Numbered from the stretch's first letter, positions 21,880-35,465 are shown. The stretch: 64,000 nucleotides of DNA from Larix kaempferi (GCA_027924585.1 BSBM01000442.1:1178001-1242000); one strand, 5' to 3'. Program-made: numbers and translations. The notes: a model not told the origin generated them from the sequence alone.

Positions 21880-22380
21880 TGTGTCAACAAAACCTCGAAA
21901 GAGAATCCCAGGAATTTTACGAGCACATAGCTCAACCTATCGGATCTCCTAAGATATTTTACATGTGACTGTCACAAAACCTTAAAAGAGTGTCTTGCCA
22001 AGAAAGATCTCTAAAGAGCATCTGAGGCCTTTTTCATCCTGTCCAGATCTCCAGGACTTATTACATGTGACCCCTACCAAAAAACCTTAAAAGAGTTTCT
22101 TTCCAAGCAAGATATCTAAAGAGCATCTGAGGCCTTTTTCATCCTGTCCATATCTCTAGGACTTATTACATGTGGTCCCCATAAAACCTTAAAAGAGTGT
22201 CTTGCCAAGCAATATCTCTAAAGAGCATCTGAGGCCTTTTTCATCCTGTCCAGATCTCCAGGACTTATTACATTTGGTCTAGCAAAACTTTAAAAGAGTG
22301 TCTTGCTAAGCAAGATCTCTAAAGAGCATCTGAGGCCTTTTACGTGACTAACACAACCTGTCCAGATCTCCAGGAATTAT
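21880..22380 (-). repeat. about 102-bp tandem repeats, Copia-A2
   Basis: The word CTTAAAAGAGTGTCTTGCC recurs at about 21981, 22086, 22188 and 22288, each followed by GATCTCTAAAGAGCATCTG and CCAGATCTCCAGGAC. It is the inverted counterpart of 9800-10290, but with a different unit length and sequence. Confidence 0.85.
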
Positions 22381-22935
22381 TAAATGCTACCCTTGCACAA
22401 CCTACCGACGGCCACATAGTATCAACCTGATACTCACCATACATCATCCTGATGTACATGATCATCCTGATCATCATCACTGCATCGTCCTGATGCATGT
22501 CATCTGGAGCCACATCCTGAAGCTTGTTGATCATCCTAATCATGCAATGCATCCACTTGATGCATACCAAGTATCTACCTGATACATATCATCATACATG
22601 ATCCGCCTAATCATACAATGTATCCACCTGATACATACACAGATACATGATCCACCTGATCATACAATGTATCCACCTAATATATATCAACATACATGAT
22701 CTACCTGATCATACAACGTATCCACCTGATACATATACAGATACATGGTCCAAGCATCCAACATGATGCATATACATATACATGATCCAACTGATCATAA
22801 CAAGCATCCAACATGATGCATATACATATACATGATCCAACTGCTCATAACAAGCATCCAACATGATGCATATACATATACATGATCCAATCGATCATAC
22901 CAAAAATCCAACATGATGCATATACAGAGCAGTAA
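22381..22935 (-). repeat. about 50-bp GATCAT repeats, Copia-A2
   Basis: Repeats of CATGATCCAACTGATCAT and CATCCAACATGATGCATATA, and of the variant TATCCACCTGATACATA. They are self-complementary around GATCATG, and Copia-A1 has a related but differently organised array. Confidence 0.85.
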
Positions 22936-23065
22936 CTGGAGCATCGTCCTGATGCTCATCATCCAACGCTTACATCCATAGTCATGGGGAGGATCCTCCT
23001 CTCACCATGCTTGGAATGGCTTCCAGCAAATGTGTCCATCACTTCTTCCTCGAAGTGTCGTCAAT

Positions 23066-23629
23066 CTAAAGAACACCAAGCCTCTCCCTGAAGTACTCAA
23101 ACTTCACTTTGGCTAGTGGTTTCGTTAGCACATCTGCCACCTGCTCATCCGTCGCAACATACAGGAGCTTCACTGCTCCTCTCTGCACCATATCCCTAAT
23201 ATAGTGATATTTGATCTCAATGTGTTTCAACCTTTCGTGGAACACCGGGTTCTCAGACAGCTTCACACAATTCTGGTTGTCACAAAAGATACCAGTAGCC
23301 TCCAGCGGGAGATCAAATAACTCAGACAGTAGCTTCCGGAGCCATACTACCTCACAACTAGCTAAACAAGCTTCAACATACTCTGCTTCGATTGTACTCA
23401 GTGCTACACAGGACTGCTTCCTGCTAAACCAAGAGATCACACCTGATCCCATACTGAAGCAACACCCAGATGTGCTCTTCTTATCTGCAGCACTGCCTGT
23501 CCAATCTGAATCAACATCACCCTGCAGGTTAAACTTTTGATTTGCATCATACTTGAGCCCATAATCAATTGTACCCTTAAGGTACCTCAAAATATGCTTC
23601 ACAACAACCAGGTGAACACCTCTGGGATC
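23066..23629 (-). pseudogene. Copia-A2 RNase H, second part of split RT-RNase H
   Basis: An open frame on the minus strand carries VKHILRYLKGTIDYGLKYD, VDSDWTGSAADKK, ALSTIEAEYVEAC, FCDNQNCVKLSENP and ADVLTKPLA, the copia RNase H with its usual acidic residues. It continues the RT piece that ends at 37891 (FAVNTLSQFLTD). The frame is open over the whole piece; the stop at 23066 replaces a codon that continues in Copia-A1 (GVLQI). It is non-functional because of the Gypsy-2 array. Confidence 0.9.
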
Positions 23630-23635
23630 CATCAA

Positions 23636-24259
23636 TGATCCAAGTGGATATTGGTGGCCACCCACCTTTCCAACTGGCTCAGAACAGTTTTATGGCAATT
23701 TTGGTATTGCACTATTTTTAGCAGTTTTTTAGGTCCTGAACTTCCAGGGCCATTTTGAGGCCCTAAACGACCTTTTTTTGGCAATTTCGGGGGCCAGATG
23801 GTTTCCTTCAGCATCCACATGACCCTAGTCGAAAGTTGTAAATCTCGGATAGACCTTTCCAATGGGCTACCGAGCACCCCAAACGGAGATCGTATGCAAA
23901 AGTTACGATCTTGGAAAGTTGATGTACTAACTTACCCAAATGGGGCCCACATGACTTTTGGCGCTTCATCTCCTAGGGTTAGGTTTTTGGATGTCTAGGG
24001 TTTTTGACATTCCTGTTTATTGTAAAAGTCCTTGAGAGCCTCATTGTAACCATATTCTTGTGAAATTAGCACAGTCGTCACATCTCTTCTCAGAGATAAG
24101 CCGCCACCATTCCAACAAGCTTGTTTTCCGCTGCATTTTACAGTTCTAACTTATTTCCTTATTGAATAGAAAACCAGTTTTACTGTATCTTTGTTATTTT
24201 GTGTTAAGCATTAGATAATAATCTGTATTCATTTTGTTCTGCTCATAAAATATGGATTA
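23636..24259 (+). repeat. Gypsy-2 LTR 1
   Basis: Starts TGATCCAAGTGGATATTGG and ends TATGGATTA (GGATCA in the others). The primer site TGGTATCAGAGC follows at 24261-24272. Confidence 0.9.
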
Positions 24260-24297
24260 GTGGTATCAGAGCGGTCTGCTCCTTGTCGTCTTAATGC

Positions 24298-26519
24298 ATG
24301 TCCCCAACGAGGTCAGGGTACAAATAATTGGGTCTCGAGCTTGTTTCTCTTGAGGACAAAAGCTCTCGCACGCCCAAGAGACCTCTCATGGCAGGAGAAA
24401 AGAAAGATGATGGGATAGGAGATCCTATCAAAATGTTGCTTGAGGAAGCCCTCACACAGCAGAGGAACGACATGATGGATAATTTTGCGCAAATCCTTCG
24501 GCGACTACCAACAAGCGACGCATCTTCCTCGAGCGGAGGGACCGCCCCCTTCAAGGTACAAATCAACTTCGATATTCCTATATTTGAAGGATAGATAGAC
24601 ACAGATGCTATAGATAAGTGGTTGAATCTACTAGAAGGGTGTTTTTTTGTCCATAACTTTTCGAATAAAGAAAAGATTACTTTTGCGCTCCTGAAAGCCG
24701 TTCCCCATGTCAAAGATTGGTGGGAAACATTCTGCGAGCAAAAGGACACAGAAGAAGCCTCATTATTTTGAGTCATGGCCACCTGGGAATCCTTCAGGGA
24801 TGCTATTAAGGAACAATACTACCCTGTTGGAAGTTATGACGACTTGTATACCAAATGGACCACACTGCGACAAGAAAGATACCAAGCAGTGCTAGAGTTC
24901 ACAAATATCTTCCATACCTTGTGCACCAAGCTGGGTATCAAAGATTTAGAGCGACATCTGGTTCTCAAGTATCGCGGTGGTTTGCATAGATACATCCAGA
25001 CCGAAATGGAATTTCTGGACGTCTCTTCCTTGGGCGCGGCCTACTGATAGGCCGTCAAAATCGAGCAGAAGCTCAAAAAAAAGACGCGGCAATTTGGGCC
25101 TAGGAACCCTTCACAACAAAAGATAGGAAAGGGCAGCCCCAACCCACAGAATAAAGGACAGAGCAAAGATGGGCAGTATCAGGACAACCAGTCCAAGCCG
25201 CAAGAAAAGAAGGAAACTAGAAAAACAAAGAAAGATACCGGGAAGTGGTGCGAATTCCATAAGAGCCCTTGGCATAACACTCTTGATTGCCGCTCAAAGT
25301 AGTCGCTAGTGGCCGAAGTGAAAGCATCTGAATTAGATGCGGGTTCTGACTCTGTGTCCGAACTAGAAAGGGGAAGATGGATCATTGACACAGAACACAG
25401 TGCCACCATTGCTACCACCAAACTCCATCTTGATGAACCAGACGAGCTAGAAGAAGGAGAATGCCTCTTCCATTCAGAGATGTGGGTAAAAGGCACCCCG
25501 CTGCACTTCATCGTTGATAGCGGTATCCAGAAGAATCTCATCTCAGCAGAGGTCATCAAGCGCCTAGCCCTACCGACAACGCCGCACCCACAACACTACA
25601 CCATTGGATGGCTCCGCAAATAATGCGATCTCTGTGTCATCTAATAGTGCCGACTGCCATACGACATCAAGCCGTTCAAGGACGAGGTATTGTGTGATGT
25701 CGCTCCTCTCGAAGTTTCAGATGTTCTTTTGGGCCAACTTTATTTATGGAAACGTCATGCTGTATATGAGTCTAGGCCTCGTAGTGTTATTATTTCTTTG
25801 AACAGGAAATTGTACAGGATACCCGAGGCAGTCCCTCCTAGTGCTATTTACTTAATCTCTTCCAAGCAATGCAGGAAGGTCATCTCTCAGACCGGGAAAT
25901 TTGTCTTCCCTAAGTATAGGAATATGCGACCACCTTGGCCGACTCATCCCCAGAAGCTGACAAAGCCGCCCGGTTCATTTAATGGATCCAGCATATCCGC
26001 CAACAGGTTCAATATATTCTATAGAAGTCTAATGCCAAGAACAAGCAACGCCATGATCAACATCGGGTTCCACATAAGTTTCAGGTGGGCGACAAAGTTT
26101 GGTTGCATTTGTAGAGAGAACGCTTTACAGGGCCCCATCGAAAGCTTCACCCACTCCATTATGGGTCGTACACCATCACCAAGGTGGTGGGTGACAATGC
26201 TTTTGAGCTCAACATTCCCCCCTTCCTTGGTCTGCATCCAGTCTTCAACGTGGCTCTCCTTCGGCCATATTTCCCACCACTATTAGACACCTCAGAGATA
26301 GCAGAGAATTTGACACCAACAGAGCTCAACCCTGACTGCCTACAACAAGCATCCAGTGATCATATTGTAGACACACAGATCAAGGGCACTCGAAAACAAA
26401 GGATCCAGCTTTATCGAGTTGTCAACACAAGGCAGCTCCTGCACCAAGGCAAATGGCTCACCCGAGGCCAAATTCAGCAGAAATTTCCTCATCTGATGGG
26501 GGAAATCAACGCAATGTAG
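24298..26519 (+). pseudogene. Gypsy-2 body 1: gag-protease joined to integrase C-end
   Basis: Gag starts at ATG 24298 (MSPTRSGYK, then a stop). The gag core, a knuckle of the type WCEFHKSPWHNTLDC (about 25246-25292) and a protease with FIVDSGIQKNLIS (about 25509-25545) are followed by WKRHAVYESRP and the segment ending TGKFVF. Near 25910 about 3.8 kb of RT, RNase H and most of integrase are missing. A short stretch of non-homologous filler links to the integrase C-terminal region (HKFQVGDKVW near 26070, frame-shifted) and the tail PHLMGEINAM. There are many stops (for example TGA 24769, TAG 24592). Non-functional. Confidence 0.85.
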
Positions 26520-26545
26520 ACCATTGCTTCCTAAGGAGGGAGGAT

Positions 26546-27168
26546 TGATCCAGGTGGATATTGGTGGCCACCCACCTTTCCACCTGGGTGAAAACAGTTT
26601 TATGGCAATTTTGGTATTGTACTAGTTTTAGCAGTTTTTCAGGTCCTAAACTTCCGGGGCCATTTTGAGGCCCTAAACGACCTTTTTTGGCAATTTGGGG
26701 GGCCAAATGGTTTCCCTCGGCATTCGTTTGGGCACATTTGAAAGTTTTAAATCTCGGATTGACTTTTCCAATGGGCTACTGAGCGCCCTAAACAAAAATC
26801 ATATGCAAAAGTTACGAGCCCGGGAAGTTGATGTACTAACTTAACCAAACAGGGCCCACATGACTTTTGGCACTTCATCTCCTAGGGTTAGGTTTTTGGA
26901 TGTCTAGGGTTTTTGACATTCCTGTTTATTGTAAAAGGCCTTGAGAGCATCATTGTAACCATCTTCTTGCGAAATGAGCGTAGCCGTCACATCTCTTCTC
27001 AGAGATAAGCCGCCACCATTCCAGCAAGCTTGTTTTCCGCTGCATTTTACAGTTCTAACTTATTTCCTTATTGAATAGAAAACCAGTTTTACTGTATCTC
27101 TGTTATTTTGTGTTAAGCATCTGATAATAATCTGTATTCATTTCGTTCTGCTCATAAAATCCGGATCA
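26546..27168 (+). repeat. Gypsy-2 LTR 2
   Basis: Preceded by the polypurine tract AAGGAGGGAGGA (26533-26544), followed by a mutated primer site TGGTATGAGAGC (27170-27181). Confidence 0.9.
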
Positions 27169-27206
27169 GTGGTATGAGAGCGGTCTGCTCCTTGTCGCCT
27201 TAATGC

Positions 27207-30200
27207 ATGTCCCCAACAAGGTCAAGGTACAAAGAATTGGGTCTCAAGCTTGTTTCTCTTGAGGACAAAATCTCTCGCACACCCAAGCGACCTCTCATGG
27301 CAAGAGAAAAGAAAGATGACAGAACAAGAGATACTATCAAAATGTTGCTTGAGGAATCCCTCATGCAGCAGAGGAATGAGATGATGGATAATTTCGCGCA
27401 AATCCTTCGGCGACTACCAACAAGCGACACATCTTCCTCGAGCGGAGGTGCCACCCCCTTCAATGTACAAATCAACTTCGATATTCCTATATTTGAAGGA
27501 CAAATAGACACAGATGTTGTAGATAAGTGGTTGAATCTACTAGAAGGGTATTTTTCTATCCATAACTTTTCGAATAAAGAAAAGATTACTTTTGCGCTCC
27601 TCAAAGTCGTTCCCCATGTCAAAGATTGGTGGGAAACATTCTGCGAGCAAAAGGACACAGAAGAAGCCTCATATATTTTCAGTCACGGCCACCTGGGAAT
27701 CCTTCAGGGATGCTATTAAGGAACAATACTACCCTATTGGAAGTTATGACGACTTGTATACCAAAAGGACCACACTGCGACAAGAAAGAGACCAAGCAGT
27801 GCCAGAGTTCACAAATATCTTCCATACCTTGCGCATCAAGCTGGGTATCAAAGATTCAGAGTGACATCTGGTGCTCAAGTATCGCGGTGGTTTGCATAGA
27901 TACATCCACACCAAAATGGAATTTCTGGATGTCTCTTCCTTGGGCGCAGCCTACCGATATGCCGTCAAAATCGAGTAGAAGCTCAAACAAAAGACGCGGC
28001 AATTTGGGACTGGGAACCCTTCATAGCAAAAGACAGGAAAGGGCGTCCCCAACCAACAAAATAAAGGACAGAGCAAATATGGGTAGTATCAGGACAACCA
28101 GTCCAAGCCGCAAGCAAAGGACACCGAAAAAACAAAGAAAGATACCAGGAAGTGGTGCGACTTCCATAAGAGCCCTTTGCATAACACTGCTAATTGCTGC
28201 CCAAAGCAGTCGTTGGTGGCCGAAGTGAAAGCATCTGAATAAGATGCGGGTTCTAACTCTAAGTCAGAACTAGAAAGGGGAAGATGGATCATTGACGCGG
28301 AACCCAGTGCCACCATTGCTACCACCAAAATCCATCCTGATGAACCAGACGAGCCAGAAGAAGGAGAACGCCTCTTCCATTCACAGATGTGGATAAAAAG
28401 CACCCTGCTGCACTTCATCGTTGATAGCAGTAGCCAGAAGAATATCATCTCAGCAGAGGTCGTCAAGCGCCTGGCCCTGCCGACAATGCCGCACCCACAA
28501 CCCTACACCATTGGATGGCTCCGCAAAGGAAGCGATCTTCGCGTCAGCCAACAATGTCGACTGCCATATGGAATCAAGCCCTTCAAGGATTAGGTATTGT
28601 GTGATGTCGCTCCTCTCAAACTTTGAGGTGTTCTTTTGGGCCAACTTTATTTATGGAAACGTCATGCTGTATATGAGTCTAGGCCTTGTAGTGTTATTAT
28701 TTCTTTGAACAGGAAATTGTACAGGATACCCGAGGCAGTCCCTCCTAGTGTTATTTCCTTGATCTCTGCCAAGCAATGTAGGAAGGTCATTTCTCAGATC
28801 GGGAAATTTGTCTTCTTCTTGATTCGCTCTCAGAGTGAAAGAAAGATCACAGCCACATCCTGGGCCTCCACGACCGATCTATCCACACAACAGAAGCAAG
28901 TGGATAAGGTGGTGGAAGGATACTCAGATATCTTCTCCTCTTCGACTCAGTGGTTGCTAATTTCCATCTTCAGGACGGATTGGTGTGTCGCCTGGGCCAT
29001 CTCTGCGTTCCATCAAGCGAGCGTGCGAAGCTGATTTGGGAAGCTCACTACAGTCGGGTTGCAGGAAACTTTGGTGTCGAAAAGACAGTGGCAGTGTTGC
29101 AGAAACATTTCTACTAGCCAAAACTTCGACAGGATGTCGGCAAGTATATCAGGTCCTGCACCGCTTGCGCTATTGCCAAACCGACCACTAAGAAACACGG
29201 CCTATACACCCCTCTGCCTACTCCTGACAAGCTGTGGGAATCCATCTCAATGGACTACATGTTGGGCCTCCCGTCCACCAAGAGAGGAAACGACTGTGTT
29301 TTCATGGTTGTTGATCGCTTTTCCAAGATGGTGATTCTAGCCGCTTGCAAGAAGAACATCACAGCAGAAGCCATTTCCAAGCTCTTCTTTGAACGAGTAT
29401 GGGTACATTTTGGGATCCCACAAATCATTGTATTAGACCGTGACGGTCGGTTCCTCATCTCATTCTGGTCAAGCCTCTGGTCACTGCTGGATACCAAGCT
29501 CACCAAATCCACTGCCTTCAACCCCTAGACTGATGGGGAAATGCAGGTCGTCAACTGGATGGTCATACATATCCTACGCATGTACAATTCAACACACCCC
29601 CGCACATGGGACAAGAGTCTCCCCTATGTCCAACATAGCTACAACCGAGCCCTGCATAGCTCAACTTTCCATAGCCCCTTTCAGGTGGCGTTGGGATTCC
29701 AACCATTGGGCACCATGGATGTTGCACTTCCCCTTGCGACCACCTCGACCGACTCGTCCCCAGAAGCTGACAAAGTCGCTCGGTTCATTGAACGGACCCA
29801 CCATATCCACCAACAGGTTCAAGATATTGTACAGAAGTCTAATGCCAAGTAAAAGCAACGCCATGATCAACATCGGGTGCCACATAAGTTTCAGGTGGGC
29901 GACAAAGTTTGGTTTCATTTGCAGAAAGAACGCCTTACAGGGCCCCATCGAAAGCTTCGCCCACTCCATTATGGGCCGTACACCATCACCAAGGTGGTGG
30001 GTGACAATGCTTTTGAGCTCAACATTCCCCCCTTCCTTGGTCTGCATCCAGTCTTCAACGTGGCTCTCATTCGGCCATATTTCCCACCACTATTAGACAC
30101 CTCAAAGATAGCAGAGAAGTTGACACCAACAGAGCTCAACCCTGACTGCCTACAACAAACATCCAGTGATCATATTGAAGACACACAGATCAAGGGCACT

Positions 30201-30344
30201 CGACATCAAAGGATCTAGCTTTATCGAGTTGTCAACGCAGGGAAGCTCCTGCACCAAGGCAAGTGGCTCATCCGAGGCCAAATTCAGCAGAAATTTCCTC
30301 ATCTGATGGGGGAACTCAACGCAATGGAGACCATTTCTTCCTAA
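27207..30344 (+). pseudogene. Gypsy-2 body 2: gag-protease-integrase, RT deleted
   Basis: Gag from ATG 27207 and protease (FIVDSSSQKNIIS, about 28411-28450; the Gly of the usual DSG is Ser) run to DIFSS near 28945. There the sequence jumps to the region before integrase (WLLISI), removing RT and RNase H. Integrase is nearly complete: zinc-binding H..H..CTAC (about 29045-29175), ISMDYMLGLPSTKRGND with the first Asp, then IIVLDRDGRF with the second Asp (about 29440). The catalytic Glu region reads TDGEMQVVN. The chromodomain-like tail RIQLYRVVN/GKWLIRGQIQQKFPHL ends at 30344. Several stops, for example TAG 29116 and TAG 29526. Confidence 0.85.
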
Positions 30345-30355
30345 GGAGGGAGGAT

Positions 30356-30977
30356 TGATCCAGGTGGATATTGGTGGCCACCACCTTTCCAACTGGCTCA
30401 AAACAGTTTTATGGCAATTTTGGTATTGTACAATTTTTAGTAGTTTTTCAGGTCCTGAACTTCTGGGGCCATTTTGAGGCCCTAAACGACATTTTTTGGC
30501 AATTTGGGGGGCCAAATGGCTGCCTTTGGCATCTATTTGGCCCCATTCTAAAGTTTTAAATCTCGGATAGACCTTTCCAATGGGCTACCGAGTGCCCCAA
30601 ATGGAGATTGTATGCAAGAGTTACGACCCCGGGAAGTTGATGTACTAACTTACCCAAACGGGGCCCACATGACTTTTGGCGATTCATCTCCTAGGGTTAG
30701 GTTTTTGGATGTCTAGGGTTTTTCACATTCCTGTTTATTGTAAAAGGCCTTGAGAGCCTCATTGTAACCATCTTCTTGCGAAATGAGCGCAGCCGTCACA
30801 TCTCTTCTCAGAGATAAGCCGCCACCATTCCAGCAAGCTTATTTTCTGCTGCATTTTACAATTCTAACTTATTTCCTTATTGAATAGAAAACAAGTTTTA
30901 CTGTATCTCTGTTATTTTTTGTTAAACATCTGATAATAATCTGTATTCATTTTGTTCTGCTCATAAAATCTGGATCA
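30356..30977 (+). repeat. Gypsy-2 LTR 3
   Basis: Starts after AAGGAGGGAGGA, ends GGATCA. The primer site TGGTATCAGATC follows at 30979-30990 with one change. Confidence 0.9.
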
Positions 30978-31015
30978 GTGGTATCAGATCGGTCTGCTCC
31001 TTGTCGTCTTAATGC

Positions 31016-34000
31016 ATGTCCACAACGAGGTCAGGGTACAAAGAATTGGGTCTCGAGCTTGTTTCTCTTGAGGACAAAAGCTCTCGCACGCCCAAGCGAC
31101 CTCTCATGGCAGGAGAAAAGAAAGATGATGGGACAGGAGATCCTATCAAAATGTTGCTTGAGGAAGCCCTCACGCAGCAGAGGAACGAGATGATGGATAA
31201 TTTCGCGCAAATCCTTTGGCGACTACCAACAAGCGACGCATCTTCCTCGAGCGGAGGTGCCACCCCCTTCAAGGTACAAATCAACTTTGATATTCCTATA
31301 TTTGATGGACAGATAGACGCAGATGATGTAGATAAGTGGTTGAATCTACTAGAAGGGTATTTATCCGTCCATAACTTTTCAAAGCCGTTCCCCATGTCAA
31401 ATATTGGTGGAAAACATTCTGTGAGTAAAAGGACACAGAAGAAGCCTCATTATTTTCAGTTCAGGGATGCTATTAAGGAACAATACTACCTTGTTGGAAG
31501 TTATGACGACTTGTATACCAAATGGACCACACTGCGACAAGAAAGAGACCAAGCAGTGCCAGAGCGACATTTGGTGCTCAAGTATCGCGGTGGTTTGCAT
31601 AGATACATCCAGACCGAAATGGAATTTCTGGACGTCTCTTCCTTGGGAGCGGCCTACCAATATGCCGTCAAAATCGAGCAGAAGCTCAAACAAAAAAAGC
31701 GGCAATTTGGGCCTGGGAACCCTTCACAGCAAAAGACAGGAAAGGGCGGCCCCAACCCATAGAATAAAGGACAGAGCAAAGATGGACAGTATCAGGACAA
31801 CCAGTCCAAGCCACAAGCAAAGGACACCGAAAAAACAAAGAAAGATACCAGGAAGTGGTCGACTTCCATAAGAGCCCTTGGCATAACACTGCTGATTGCC
31901 ACTCAAAGCAGTCACTGGTGGCCGAAGTGAAAGCATCTGAATCAGATGCGGGTTCTGACTCTAAGTCCGAATAGAAAGGGGAAGACGGATCATTGAGGCA
32001 AAACTGAGTGCCACCATTGCTACCACCAAACTCCATCCTGATGAACCAGATGAGCCAGAAGAAGGGGAACACCTCTTCCATTCACAGATGTGGCTAAAAG
32101 GCACCCTGCTCCAATTCATTGTTGATAGCGGTAGCCAGAAGAATCTCATCTCAGCAGAGGTCATCAAGCGCCTGGCCCTGTTGACAACGCCGCACCCACA
32201 ACCCTACACCATTGGATGGCTCCGCAAAGGAAGCGATCTCCTTGTCAGCCAACAGTGTCGACTGCCATACGACATCAAGCCCTTCAAGGACGAGGTATTG
32301 TGTGATGTCGATCCTCTCGAAGTTTTAGGTGTTCTTTTGGGCCAACCTTATTTATGGAAACGTCATGCTGTATATGAGTCTAGGCCTCATAGTGTTATTG
32401 TTTCTTTGAACAAGAAATTGTACAGGATACCCAAGGCAATCCCTCCTAGTGTTATTTCCTTGATCTCTGCCAAGCAATGCAGGAAGGTCATCTCTCAGAC
32501 CGGGAAATTTGTCTTCTTCATGATTCGCTCTCAGAGTGAAAGAAAGATCACAGCCACATCCCGGGCCTCCAGGACCGATCTATCCACACAACAGAAGCAA
32601 GTGGATAAGATGGTGTAAGGATACTCAGATATCTTCTCCTCTCCGACCGAGGTACCTCTGCACTGCCAAGTCAAGCATCCCATCGATCTGACCCGAGGCA
32701 CACCGCTACCCAATGGGTCAGTCTATCGCCACTCTCTGTTGGAAAACGAGGAGATCAAGAGGCAAATCCAAGAATTGCTCCACAAGGGGCACATCCTTCC
32801 CAGTTCATCACCTTGTGGGAGCCCAATTGTGCTGGTGTAGAAGAAAGATGGGACTTGGTGACTCTGCATTGATTCCCGTGCCCTAAATAAAATCACAATC
32901 CATAACCGGTACCCGATTCCCCGAATCGACGACCTCCTTGATCAGCTCATGATGGCTAAATACTTCAGTAATATTGATCTGAAGTCTGGCTACCACCAGG
33001 TCCCAATAGAATAGACAGATGTATGGAAGACTGCCTTCAAGTCAAAAGAAGGTCTTTTTGAATGGCTGGTCATGCCTTTTGGTTTGACAAATGCTGCAGC
33101 AACTTTTATGAGGATGATGGACGATATCTTACGACCTTTCACCAACAATTTTTTAGTGGTGTATTTGGATGACATCCTCATCTACAGCAAGACTTGGGAG
33201 GAACACTTGCAACATATTCAACAGGTTCTGCACACCCTGTGGAAGCACAAACTACATGCAAACTTGGAAAAATGCTCCTTCGGCATGGACAGGGTCCATT
33301 ACTTAGGCTACATCGTTGATTGACATGGTGTGCATGTGGATCCATCCAAGATCCAGGTCATCCATGACTGGCCATCCCCAACCACACTCACTGAACTCCG
33401 GAGCTTCTTGGTCCTCGCCAATTTCTATTGCCGGTTCGTGCTGGGATTCTCTCATATTGCATGGGCCCTTAGCCAAGTGACCAGGGGTGGTGGTAAGGCA
33501 AAATTTGTGTGGGGCTTGTCCCAACAACAAGCCTTCGATGACCTAAAGAAGCGTTTGTGCTCATCGTCGGTACTCTCATTACCGAACTTGCAACATCCCT
33601 TTGAGATCGAGACAGATGCTTCAGATTATGTTGTGGGCACCGTTCTCACTCAACACGGCCACCTCGTGGCATATCATAGTGAGACACTATCAGATGCTGT
33701 CTGCAAGTACCCTACCTACGACAAATAAATGTACTCCATTGTACAAGCCTGCCGCCAGTGGAGACATTACATTCTTGGGAAGGAGACAGTCATCCACACT
33801 GATGACAAGCCACTACAGTTCATGCAGACCCAAGAAAAGGTGCAGAATGATCGCCATCAGAAGTGGTCAACATATTTACAGCAGTTCCACCTCAACATCA
33901 AATACAAGATAGGGAGTACCAACCAAGTTGTTGACTGCCTCAGTCGACCTCCAGTCACGGCACTTACCACTGTGCTAGACTCTTGCGGCCACGAGACCTC

Positions 34001-35465
34001 CAGATGGCCCCACCTCTACGAGATACACCCTAACTTCTCCACCACCTATCAAATGTTGGGCACCAACTCAGTGGTTGCTAATTTCCATCTTCAGGACGGG
34101 TTGTTGTGTCACCTAGGTCATCTCTGTGTTCCATCAAGTGAGCGCGCGAAGCTGATTTGGGAAGCTCACTATAGTCGAGTAGCGGGACACTTTGGCGTTG
34201 AAAAGACAATGGCAGTGTTGCAGAAACATTTCTACTGGTCGAAACTTCGACAAGATGTCGGCAAGTATATCAGGTCCTGCACCGCTTGCGCTATTGCCAA
34301 ACCGACCACCAAGAAATAGGGCCTATACACCCCTCTTCCTACTCCTGACAGTCCATGGGAATCCATATCAATGGACTACATGTCGGGCCTCCCATCCACC
34401 AAGAGAGGAAATGACTGTGTTTTCATGGTTGTTGATCGCTTTTCCAAGATGGTGATTCTAGCCGCTTGCAAGAAGAACATCACATCAGAAGCCACTGCCA
34501 AGCTCTTCTTTGAATGAGTATGGGTACATTTTGGGATCCCACAAACCATTATCTCAGACCGTGACAGTCGGTTCCTCAGCTCATTCTGGTCAAGCCTCGG
34601 GTCACTGCTGGATACCAAGCTCACCAAATCCACTGCCTTCCACCCCCAGACTGATGGGAAAACAGAGGTCATCAACCGGATGGTCGTACATATCCCGCGC
34701 ATGTACAATTCAACACACCCCCGCACATGGGATGAGAGTCTCCCCTATGTCCAACATAGCTACAACTGAGCCCTGCATATCTCAACTGGCCACAGCCCCT
34801 TTCAGGTGGGGTTGAGATTCCAAAAATTGGGCCCCATGGATGTTGCACTTCCCCTTGCGACCACCTCGGCTGACTCGTCCCAAGAAGCTGACAAAGCCAC
34901 CTAGTTCATTGAACGGATCCAGCATATCCACCAACAGGTTCAAGATATTCTACAGAAGTCTAATGCCAAGTACAAGCAGCGCCATGATCAACATCGCATG
35001 CCACATAAGTTTCAGGTGGGCGACAAAGTTTGGTTGCATTTGCAGAAAGAACGCCTTACAGGGCCCCATCGAAAGCGTCACCCACTCCGTTATGGGCCGT
35101 ACACTATCACCAAGGCGGTGGGTGACAATGCTTTTGAGCTCAACATTCCCCCCTTCCTTGGTATGCATCCAGTCTTCAACGTGGCTCTCCTTTGGCCATA
35201 TTTCCCACCACTATTAGACACCTCGGAGATAGCAGAGAAGTTGAAACCAAAAGAGCTCAACCCTGACTGCCTACAACAAGCATCCAGTGATCATATTGCA
35301 GACACACAGATCAAGGGCACTCGACATCAAAGGATCCAGCTTTATTGAGTTGTCAAAGCAAGGCAGCTCCTGCACCAAGGCAAGTGGCTCACTCGAGGCC
35401 AAATTCAGCAGAAATTTCCTCATATGGTGGGGGAAGTCAACGCAATGCAGACCATTTCTTCCTAA
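31016..35465 (+). pseudogene. Gypsy-2 body 3: fullest gag-pol copy
   Basis: The only body with all pol domains. Gag (ATG 31016) has three short deletions. Protease has FIVDSGSQKNLIS (about 32116-32154). RT shows [35 protein letters not shown] and an intact YLDD (about 33157-33175). RNase H has EIETDASDYVVG and HTDDKPLQF. Integrase has the zinc-binding H..H..C..C (about 34165-34300), MDYMSGLPSTKRGND, IISDRDSRF and QTDGKTEVINRM, so D, D and E are present. The tail ends at 35465. At least eight stops (TAG 32617, TAG 32838, TGA 32860, TAG 33013, TGA 33321, TAA 33726, TGA 34515, TGA 34767) make it a pseudogene. It is the best reference for the deletions in the other bodies. Confidence 0.9.

Noticed and set aside
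25690-26286. Long open frame through protease end and integrase region in Gypsy-2 body 1 (and similar frames at 29440-30096 and 34840-35217)
   Set aside because: Over the integrase C-terminal part it is out of the coding frame; the true frame there is +1 or +2. Shared openness reflects shared ancestry.
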